From Candidatus Ruminimicrobium bovinum (GTDB lineage Bacteria > Elusimicrobiota > Endomicrobiia > Endomicrobiales > Endomicrobiaceae): a DNA stretch of 33,919 nt. The stretch covers positions 1 through 33,919 of the forward strand of contig ONEP01000127.1 in assembly GCA_900316875.1 (NCBI GenBank), read 5' to 3'. The notes beneath the pieces were generated by a model. It was given only the letters and a program-made list of their open reading frames with translations, was not told where the DNA came from and did not search any database. Positions 29,201 through 33,919 of this stretch are shown here, piece by piece (the stretch's first letter is position 1; each line of letters opens with the position of its first letter). The position numbers were made by a program, and so were the translations under genes.

Positions 29201-32200
29201 GTAAAATATCAAATGAAATACAATGATCATTTATGCTGAAATCAAAATAATCTATCTTAAGCAATAATTTATTAATTTTTATATCTCTTATAATATTTTT
29301 AACAGTATCTTTATCCGTTATACCATATTCATTATTTAGGAAAGAACATATATTTTCAAATGATACTTCAGAACCATCATAAGAATTAACCATATCGGCA
29401 AATCTTTTTTCATTATCATAAATATCGTTAACTCTTTTATACATGTTTTTATTTTTTATGTCTTTTACAATATTTTGAACTGTATTTTTTTCATACTTTA
29501 TTCCTTTTTTATCTAAGAGTTTAAAAATTTCATTAATATTATAAGAATTTACAAATTCAATAAATTCTTCATCTTCGTTATAAATTTTATTTATAATATT
29601 ATACAGTTTAGCATACAAAATATCTTGCTTAACATATTTAACTACTTTTCTTACATCGGATTCACTGAAATATCTTTTTTCTACAATATTTGCTTTTATC
29701 AACAAATTTTTTATTTCATCAAAAGACGGATTATTTTCATCATAAGAATCTATTAATTCGGCAAACTTTTTATTTTTATTATAAAGGTCTGTCATTTGTT
29801 TATTCTTTATTATTTTATTATTCTCTATCATATACTCAAATGAACTGTCACTTTGATACGGACGAGAAATTCTATAATGAATGTCTCTCATATTTCCTTT
29901 TGTTATTAACTCGTAATAATTATCGTTTGTTTTAGCATTATCATCTAAATTAATTATAAACTGACCTACATTTTTATTTAAAGCCAAATAGAACAAAGCA
30001 TTATACGGAAATTTTGCCGGATTTTCATTATATTTTATTGTAAACAAACTAATAAGATCGTCTGTTAATTGTTCTTCATCACACAAGTTTTTAACATCTT
30101 TAATATTTTTTTTGGAAAGAATATCTTTATTTTCAATCAACAAATTTAAAACTGGAACAGCCAATATTCCAAATTTACCACTAATATCAAATAGCAATTC
30201 TTTATTATCATTAATAAAAGATTTACCGTCACTTGTTTTCCCCAAATCTAAAATAAAATCTATAAACATATAGTTAGCAGTGTTGTCGATTTTATCAACG
30301 GAATAACGGAAACAATCTTTGTATATATTAAATGCAAAAACAAGATTTTCATCACTAATATCCGAAAAATATTCATTATCATGTTCATATAAAAAATTTA
30401 ATCCTTCAATAAACCTCTTTATATGTTTTGAGTCAAAAGAAGAAATTTTTGCATTTTCGTATAAATTATTTACTAATTTAAAATTGTCTTTTATAAAATC
30501 ATAATTGTTATTTAAAACCGATATATTCTCATCTATTTCTTCAACTATATTTACATTTTTTAATATATATTCAATCAAATCTTTAAATTCAAATAAAAAT
30601 TCTTTCTTATCTATTCGTTCATCAAATATTTTTAATAATTTATAACTTTGTTCTTCATAATCTTTGTATGCAAGATTTTCTTTAAAATATTTTATTTTAT
30701 CGGCAACTAAAACTAATAAATCGAAATTTTCCGATATAAAATTTGTTGTTATTATTTTTTCCAAAAACCATTTTTCAACACTTGTCGGCATATCAATATC
30801 TTTGGTCAGTTCAATATATTTATCTTTTTCATTTTTTCCGGTTTCAGTTAAATATTCATTCAAATACTCCACATAAAAAAATCTTCCATCCGAAATTTCT
30901 TCTAAAAGTTCTTCCATTGATAATTTATCATTAATATTTTTATTACCGACATCAAAAATACTTAGACTACGATATTCTAAATCAGGTAATTTGTTTATTA
31001 AAGGAATTTTGCTTTTTATGTTGTTTACGATATTTGTGATATTTTCAGCAAATTTTTCGTCTTCATTCCAATGCTTATGGAAATCAGTTGCGGTTATTGT
31101 TGATAATAGCATCGGTATTAATGTTGTTAATACGGGTGCTGCAAACGGAACTATCGGTAAAATTGTTGATATTAATGCTACAGGAACTAACGGTAAAACC
31201 ATTGATACTGCTGCAAAAGGTATTATATATGATGCTGTTAATATTAATGCGGGAATGCTTAAATCTTTTATGTCTTGTTTTGCAAAATCTTTAAAACTTT
31301 TTCTATTCCCTGCTGCATCTTTATCAGTAAGCCACCTTACTATAGTGTGTGAAAATAAAAACAATGCAACAAATGCCGCAAACAATGCAATACCGGAAAC
31401 AGTAAGTAACGAACCGAACAACAATCCCGATAATATTGTAGGTGCAACAAAAAATATATTTTCCCATATATGTGCATATTTATTTAACATCCCACCTATT
31501 TTTGTATTTTGCAACGAAGAAAAAATAGAAAGTTGTACATTTTTTCTTATATAACTATCTTCTACATCATGTCTTGCATCCTGTATATAAAATGTGTCAA
31601 CAAAACCATTATCTTTTAAAACTAACACATATAATTCACCTTCTATTTCTTTTTTAAATACTTTTTTTCCATCATTTTCTTCTTCAGTACCTTCTCTATA
31701 CACCTCAATCATATTATCTTCTATCTTATCAATTCTTATAGAATGTTTTAAAGAAATATTTGGAGCATAAAGATTAAACATATTTTCGGAATATTCCAAG
31801 TTAGCTGTTATGGGGCAGTGTGCATCACATATATGAACAAAATTTTTACGACTTAACTTTAACTCTTTATCATTTTCAACATGAATTGTAATTTGTTCTC
31901 TATTGCCATATTTGTTTTCCCAACAATAAACCGCATAATATTTTGATAAAACTTTTAACATTCTTTCTCTATTCAACACCAATTCTGAAATAATATTAAA
32001 CCTGATTTCATTAAATTCTTCACCTGTGTATTCTCTGGCTATATCTATGTTAAGTTGTGATACAGCTAAAGCTAATTCTTTTTTTGAAAAATACAAATAT
32101 CCATCTTCGTCCCTATCACTATTACTTTTAATATCAATCAAATCTCTTAGCATTTCATCATATAGTTTAATATACAGTTCTTTCTTATAATCAGAATTTA

Positions 32201-33919
32201 ATGCTGTATTGTATTGATATGGATATGAATATCTGAAAAAAGACATATCTTCACCAGAAATATCATTATTATAGAAAAATATGCTTTCATTATTTTTATA
32301 TGTCCCAGTAAAACCTGAAATATTGATTAAATTTCCAAAAACGAAATTAATTAATAAATCCTTGGCAAGTTCTAACCTCTCTTCATCATTATCCATTAAA
32401 ATTCTTATAGCTTCTTTTAAACTCATATTTTCATATTGAAAATTAAAATCTAAAACATCAATATACTCATCCATTTTTTCTGCAGGAATAATACTGCTTT
32501 CTTCCATATTTTTATTCATTTTAAATTTTTCTTTTCTATAATCTGCAACATTATTAAAGAAGTTTCTCAATATCTGTCTATTGGAACTTTCAATGTTAAT
32601 TATTTCCAATGGTTTATACTCTAAGTTTAAATCTATCAATTTATTTAAGTTATTAATTATTGGTGTACCTTTTTTATTCCAAATATAGTGAAAAAGTATT
32701 GAAATCAATGAAGGAATTACTACTAATGCCAAAGGTGATAAGAAAGGAAAAGTTATTGATAAAATTGTGAAAGGTATTATGTATGAAATTGTTACTAATA
32801 AAGAAGGGAAACCTAAATTTTTTAAATCTTCTTTTGCAAACTTACCTAATGTTTTTAAACTCCAATTCCCCGCATCTTTTGATATCGTTATCCACTTTAC
32901 TATAGTGTGTGAAAATAAAAACAACACTTGCATAATAGAAAAAAATGTAGGTGATACTGCCATAGGAATTGTTCTAAATACCATTTCTTCCCATACCGGT
33001 GCATATTTATTTAATACAGAACCTATCTTCGTGTTTTTTAACGGAGAAAAAATTGAAAGGGAAAATTTTACAAAGTTATCAAAATCAATTTGTTCTTCTT
33101 GTTCAAGAGATGTTATTCCTAATTCTTTTCTAAATTTGTTATCTAACTTTTGCTTTTTTTGATAAAATTCGTAATCATAGACAATAATAGATGGTGTAGA
33201 ATATTTATATTTTTTCCAGGATAGCAATAAATTTTTGATGGAAAAAGCACCATTATTTTGAATTTCATCTTTGTTGTTATCCATATAGTATATAGTTGCA
33301 TATTCAAAAGTAGATATATCATAAATATTATTATCTTTTCTAAAACTAACACCTGAACTGTATTTATAATCTTTATTTGTAGAAGTGATTATTATTGGAA
33401 TCAAAATTCCTTCTTTTAATTCAGTTTCTATTATTTTATTTATTTCTTCACGATTTTTCCCTTCCGCTCTTAATTCCCGTATTCTTTGATTTATTATTGC
33501 ATTAATAAGTCTTTCCGCAAAGCCGAATGAAACACAAGAAGCTAAATTTATTATCATATTATTCATAACGGCACCGTTATTTTTAGCTTCAATTATAGCT
33601 TCTGCTGTCTGTTTTACCGTAACAAAATCCATATCTTCTTTATTTTTATTTTTTTCTCCTCCGGTAACGAAATAAAGAACACCTCCGTTTGAATGTCCGT
33701 TAAACACATACATAGTTTTTTTTGATTTATCGGAATATTGCTTTTTACTACCTTTTATTGCTCTTAAAAAATTATTTGAAGAATTTATTTCTTTTCCATC
33801 AATATTATCTCTTATATTTATATTCATTCCCAAATTTTCAAATCTGTTTTTTATTAAATTCATTCCATCAGACGAGAAGCCATAACCATTACCGACATAA
33901 ACATCTGTTCCGCTTTCAA
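20235..33919 (-). CDS. Giant multidomain protein with several protease-like modules (5' end missing)
   Basis: The frame is open to the right edge; 18 more codons (ESGTDVYVGNGYGF...) precede the first in-window ATG at 33863, so at least 4,560 codons exist. Numbering from that ATG: caspase-like region with His57 and Cys110; CPBP-type membrane protease 270-400; a degenerate second copy 778-940; helical stretches; three ~57-residue repeats 1358-1535; an unassigned segment with GDCTG at about 1854-1858; HELMH metalloprotease motif at 2646-2650; second caspase-like region with His3384 and Cys3471; third CPBP-like hydrophobic segment 3970-4070; Lys/Glu-rich C-terminal region ending RAMLAAA. Most of the chain between motifs is unrecognised. 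No signal peptide can be judged without the true N-terminus. Giant proteins are known from several uncultured bacterial phyla. Function is unknown; a self-processing surface or predation/interaction factor is a guess. Confidence 0.9.
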   Translation of the reverse strand, partial: ESGTDVYVGNGYGFSSDGMNLIKNRFENLGMNINIRDNIDGKEINSSNNFLRAIKGSKKQYSDKSKKTMYVFNGHSNGGVLYFVTGGEKNKNKEDMDFVTVKQTAEAIIEAKNNGAVMNNMIINLASCVSFGFAERLINAIINQRIRELRAEGKNREEINKIIETELKEGILIPIIITSTNKDYKYSSGVSFRKDNNIYDISTFEYATIYYMDNNKDEIQNNGAFSIKNLLLSWKKYKYSTPSIIVYDYEFYQKKQKLDNKFRKELGITSLEQEEQIDFDNFVKFSLSIFSPLKNTKIGSVLNKYAPVWEEMVFRTIPMAVSPTFFSIMQVLFLFSHTIVKWITISKDAGNWSLKTLGKFAKEDLKNLGFPSLLVTISYIIPFTILSITFPFLSPLALVVIPSLISILFHYIWNKKGTPIINNLNKLIDLNLEYKPLEIINIESSNRQILRNFFNNVADYRKEKFKMNKNMEESSIIPAEKMDEYIDVLDFNFQYENMSLKEAIRILMDNDEERLELAKDLLINFVFGNLINISGFTGTYKNNESIFFYNNDISGEDMSFFRYSYPYQYNTALNSDYKKELYIKLYDEMLRDLIDIKSNSDRDEDGYLYFSKKELALAVSQLNIDIAREYTGEEFNEIRFNIISELVLNRERMLKVLSKYYAVYCWENKYGNREQITIHVENDKELKLSRKNFVHICDAHCPITANLEYSENMFNLYAPNISLKHSIRIDKIEDNMIEVYREGTEEENDGKKVFKKEIEGELYVLVLKDNGFVDTFYIQDARHDVEDSYIRKNVQLSIFSSLQNTKIGGMLNKYAHIWENIFFVAPTILSGLLFGSLLTVSGIALFAAFVALFLFSHTIVRWLTDKDAAGNRKSFKDFAKQDIKDLSIPALILTASYIIPFAAVSMVLPLVPVALISTILPIVPFAAPVLTTLIPMLLSTITATDFHKHWNEDEKFAENITNIVNNIKSKIPLINKLPDLEYRSLSIFDVGNKNINDKLSMEELLEEISDGRFFYVEYLNEYLTETGKNEKDKYIELTKDIDMPTSVEKWFLEKIITTNFISENFDLLVLVADKIKYFKENLAYKDYEEQSYKLLKIFDERIDKKEFLFEFKDLIEYILKNVNIVEEIDENISVLNNNYDFIKDNFKLVNNLYENAKISSFDSKHIKRFIEGLNFLYEHDNEYFSDISDENLVFAFNIYKDCFRYSVDKIDNTANYMFIDFILDLGKTSDGKSFINDNKELLFDISGKFGILAVPVLNLLIENKDILSKKNIKDVKNLCDEEQLTDDLISLFTIKYNENPAKFPYNALFYLALNKNVGQFIINLDDNAKTNDNYYELITKGNMRDIHYRISRPYQSDSSFEYMIENNKIIKNKQMTDLYNKNKKFAELIDSYDENNPSFDEIKNLLIKANIVEKRYFSESDVRKVVKYVKQDILYAKLYNIINKIYNEDEEFIEFVNSYNINEIFKLLDKKGIKYEKNTVQNIVKDIKNKNMYKRVNDIYDNEKRFADMVNSYDGSEVSFENICSFLNNEYGITDKDTVKNIIRDIKINKLLLKIDYFDFSINDHCISFDILLNNCKMGRITQEQKKEFINKSSKLVFEYYNEEKEGTVIHDKNNNKTYPFDDFDKVEIKSDNYLKNKRNNLTKLYNNKELFKELFTSEQSEQRKDIFKNEIKAEQKLGMKNDDSDMLEIKDFDRLPNVFRQMFLDGSIKSIANLKEYIRPAFDGDINEFVQKNPQYLRDLTVAEKRNINGKTEVNSIWKKFKGNYDNGEYKNVDDIFESWTGFSVSQIKENENKDITINGRKYKRGQIFNVYRDDILLAIVTVLKNNNESGYKEDFKILNKNNYDFQCSLLKDGPCIMTYTQALNAGYITGDCTGRLANGQNNENYRNNRLFLDNFFVVGYFKEGKLIQKYMCHFDEDSMHIMSMEDIPGFRPNKTNESDGDKNDGGEYGNIDFEGQYFFESLEYISQIITKINKDDKNYKNFEINHVYIDTDSSNTQFFKDIIPFTIFTNIKDMMLKTGNKELTDKIEIEYDKYHNELEIYKKEAELSDAEVRELSKILKNIKGVSYQEVDGNLIVKVKTSDKDNLLAQGNLDSLYEIDMDESKLHAKVEEYEIKGNKLKILRTLTGHKYNDSIIDKFEIEQSILREGIVEDTKGTFDNELPLNNDGKIVLNNEKLIHNFAYNLVDMVELLNLPVYALTGGQEGFILEIGQNKFLKVEKNVDSYNTISNRYTTETGEDEENMYEDIKQIINEKNKNGKYIWDFILNGQIKQYNKREKENIKLPEDYNDNRNKYIKQYKNNAGKKFIGVKVKTENKEEKILYFEIIESKKTKWVELKTEIQNDEIKKDTKGNNVTINIKEQIKNIKSQGYNLEEQLEDELKKETIIVELPSEKVTDISISSEEYQASFIGKALFSNIPGVNLITQAINRRYYTAKGDIVFNDNWNINDQIDFINKTGEINKDNTLEYPNLNAGSEQRNSYRNEEEKLLNEFIDNGVTSEKFSNGEYKGSNNYAYIYYLYREKKTELLKNYLKNTNNKIEHRLYALMYLKILGENTDKKVEDEIKEEYNEKIKTKGYRNNIKNNFDLKAHIAGIMLILEEDFTELANIAGKSEEKAQILQGMYEKIPNAIFLGRLPTIYLIKRAYSDLAFSVDFEDDLNDTVIHELMHIFVKKAGFENENEIGLSLNELFAYIASKEYSLNEEDKKDEKKTDNFSFIPFNEEHNFSEMFMEVMDIIGEPFTGKKLSEIIVKLMISKEFSGFRNTFDGLSQLELRNKIFDIYLEGKDENFIKDFEKKVNESDFGCQSVLYNALKYFEEKYPNECLQMISAIKDEITDENGNVKKSYRVNKSYKGIYSDEIEQRVKDGDANTILYHIILAGEQPNETILKIIHDKLPATETDLKNLFEDEKLSKIQNKEDLENIIENENLRKYLNNKTYESKLLQQNPQDYIPAEYKGKGYPIDNLIKRIETHYSEGSYHEQLINEQLELLGKFLIGINENEQYKNKIITLFEKLGEKGLDREGIDTNNNCLALKIFLNDDYNIIFENSYFKKKLNELNKNTGINYDVIKYTIAVELAKFMKDILEIEEKNLNDMDISDEKIKFTSNMFFNDEYMINNYLERLVLTHEQLSFVGVLPYSFLDEKGETIYDNSRLHNNDKLTKNYKQAGISFDDSYKLISYKDDFNNFFNEKDIKDILSEFEIKIFGIPINDFETIVIEEKLKIITKSDNIINATQNIINKLLERLANPAWNSKKLYENIEKRCKNEYGSIFDSKSFNEITKNNKVLFEENGKSLVEETKEPLRKKIEETKENIIKQNENKLLLRKIDFLPKEKQEKIEKLLIFIDNRISEADNVLQYESDIFLQDKQKLNMAKYNLINSIYIRGQFENSYINSDRTKYWLFSGHGIFYDDKFGILNSDIKSFVTILNEFNNKYTNKNEKYKKEINSLNEIITELLYLSPDEIAEIIKKTVEKNIDNLDKINLKNEFLHFSCCFGSFIEENTLKTVTLKLKELGLSEEQLDKIGLPFAMSESSYGDIVAKDTIPLNDSFDKYISTNKGLTYFDLLIISSLTKRSGLEFFNYIPFSQKNKLKQQYRGEYLKDKLRNDNADMDDVKEMINIGLETDVFDIILLRSEEFRYYDDFISEYFRFMLDNNKTFFENISLLGIVKLLNLFNEEHRNILKDIITIQIKFDYKNVPETFEGTNVEDEINEQYNKYLNAYYLDFTDKDNFLISIEEEKSNIFENTNIDLNDDDNIDRNENISIKTNRKKISVEEFFGLFENRIILPVEAVNEMKNKDGNKVLSLGRSEYRIKSDNRYSSKVRMLDAICKNISKQWYEYYRDGDNDILEEGKDGTIKAKPYELMKQINKDINSGKITNVYFFLHKNMDKERDENESSFTFDEIKVLLKMKYSDNEEYNNIADNIINHTTLVVGTQTLLNGILKILRQHESKMDISNVRIFANLMDNLLMNANINKAAILPGNEDYVNKSISDGKSSLRILLGIAWKEFLNVYNPNFAKKHEEKGAASQQTAMILTITSCLIPVIVGIVGLLLPAIPLTTVLIAFITSIFASNIGLHVILDFKAIKTRKELFNTISNNIAIELEMKEIVAQEKNEKEIVLPIYVMSKGLEGLGYDNLRNTGLKTEKGESVFAVEKAGAIILGTRSGASAKDVAQVLNESKVLEDLIKDKIGKNIKVKSDIVVEDNNYIQEKQKEKDFENSNIIFEDGIMIVNKINGQTQTEIINEFKTLSSIKQTIGYTLADKMIISLESIEDKVSLIQSLNNGKARKVITEEQMNDLGLSKAELFKLREEGIEVYIKEGDKIKEFDTKEEIKDIEKVDGNITIQGLQNKIVSSEKSLLIDIEDLKGILKNNQTSDILEVYDMFETLMGNIKTTFGIGQLTEKDVEEMAYNVSFDKIPVKWESLEQNNEIMMMYNSISEDKKKVFKTTIEARIEAKKVIKQVTVENVQIAQNNKNKNLEKLLVKMINKGNIDIDQELYQEQLNEYEKMTGIELEQEYNKIITDIDNNVTKLIVLIPIIMDEKNSKVEKLSDENDSRDYRAMLAAA
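21654..21956 (-). other. Third CPBP-like hydrophobic segment
   Basis: Hydrophobic helices after WKEF (from W3983) end in H4054-VIL-D4058, resembling the HxxxN motif of the first module. The EExxxR motif is not present, so this is a remote or decayed relative, or an unrelated membrane hairpin. Confidence 0.35.
23274..23846 (-). other. Caspase-like (clan CD) region 2 of the giant protein
   Basis: YWLFSGHG with His3384 and HFSCCFGSF with Cys3471 (and Cys3472) repeat the strand-His and strand-Cys layout of region 1, with a longer helical insert (87 rather than 53 residues between His and Cys). Confidence 0.5.
25464..26066 (-). other. HExxH metalloprotease-like module
   Basis: VIHELMHIFV gives H2646-E2647-xx-H2650. 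E2670 in SLNELFAYIA, 20 residues further on, is placed where gluzincins have their third zinc ligand. Confidence 0.65.
29260..29792 (-). repeat. Three tandem repeats of about 57 residues inside the giant protein
   Basis: Each unit has Y(N/D)..(K/E).F....NSY, then a helical stretch, then V..IV.DIK.....K. Units begin near residues 1358, 1424 and 1479. The pattern suggests a small helical domain; it resembles no named repeat with certainty. Confidence 0.65.
31044..31532 (-). other. Degenerate duplicate of the CPBP module
   Basis: Aligns closely with the first module (NTKIG..LNKYA, FLFSHTIV.W, FAK.D...SYIIPF). The catalytic EExxxR reads E801-N-xxx-V, while H839 and the final H929-xxx-N933 remain. 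Probably not catalytic. Confidence 0.65.
32664..33056 (-). other. CPBP-type intramembrane protease module with a complete signature
   Basis: Three conserved CPBP (CAAX protease/bacteriocin-processing) motifs appear in order: E292-E293-xxx-R297, F315-xxx-H319 and H392-xxx-N396. They are set among hydrophobic stretches fit to cross a membrane. Confidence 0.7.
33264..33919 (-). other. Caspase-like (clan CD) region 1 of the giant protein
   Basis: A hydrophobic strand then NGHSNGG with His57, followed 53 residues later by a second strand and ASC with Cys110, then IIITST near 157-162. This is the His/Cys dyad layout of caspase-fold peptidases (C14, C11, C80, CHAT). The upstream DVYVGNGYGF stretch, read before the first ATG, probably forms the first strand, so the domain extends to the window edge. 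Confidence 0.55.

Noticed and set aside
30991-31554. 187-codon plus-strand frame opposite the second CPBP copy
   Set aside because: It is the complement of hydrophobic membrane-helix codons, has a low-complexity Asn/Thr/Gly/Ile composition and no ribosome site.
20235-33919. Giant frame as a run of artefactually joined genes
   Set aside because: No internal stop exists, the composition is even, and duplicated modules at both ends of a single frame indicate one gene; A-rich runs would have produced frameshifts rather than a longer frame if sequencing were poor.

Overview
The window is a very AT-rich bacterial fragment. It reads like an uncultured, probably Gram-negative and host-associated lineage: it carries a secretin, Tad-type pilus genes and surface-glycan transferases, together with one giant open reading frame. 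The gene mix would fit Elusimicrobiota (Endomicrobia-like), but this is a weak inference from gene content and base composition; no rRNA or other firm marker is present. No tRNA, rRNA, CRISPR array or insertion sequence was seen.

Layout. (1) 1-655, minus: 5' part of a CCA-adding enzyme/poly(A) polymerase gene that runs off the left edge. (2) 808-7310, plus: alaS, followed 24 nt later by four overlapping genes for a surface glycan: a fused nucleotidyltransferase-kinase, a small HAD phosphatase-like protein and two glycosyltransferases. (3) 14071-7367, minus: a trpB2 gene with a structured leader, a damaged and shortened pyruvate kinase, a short cobalamin-dependent methionine synthase and mnmG. 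(4) 14301-16370, plus: recG, divergent from trpB2. (5) 20085-16387, minus: gcvT, a minimal secretin and three TadE/G-like pseudopilin genes, each overlapping the next. (6) 20235 to the right edge, minus: one uninterrupted reading frame of at least 4,560 codons, open at its 5' end.

The giant protein is the outstanding object. It carries several protease-like signatures: two His/Cys dyads in caspase-like (clan CD) settings, one complete CPBP-type intramembrane protease signature plus two degenerate relatives, and one HExxH...E metalloprotease motif. Helical segments and a three-fold repeat of about 57 residues lie between them. The order 'caspase-like, then CPBP-like membrane segment' occurs near both ends. 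The first two CPBP-like segments are clear duplicates and share a 28-nt identical DNA run.

Other points of interest are an in-frame TGA in pyruvate kinase, which also lacks its C-terminal domain; a trpB2 leader that can fold in two exclusive ways around the ribosome binding site and contains a short frame with a Trp codon just before its stop; and a small intergenic palindromic repeat present twice.
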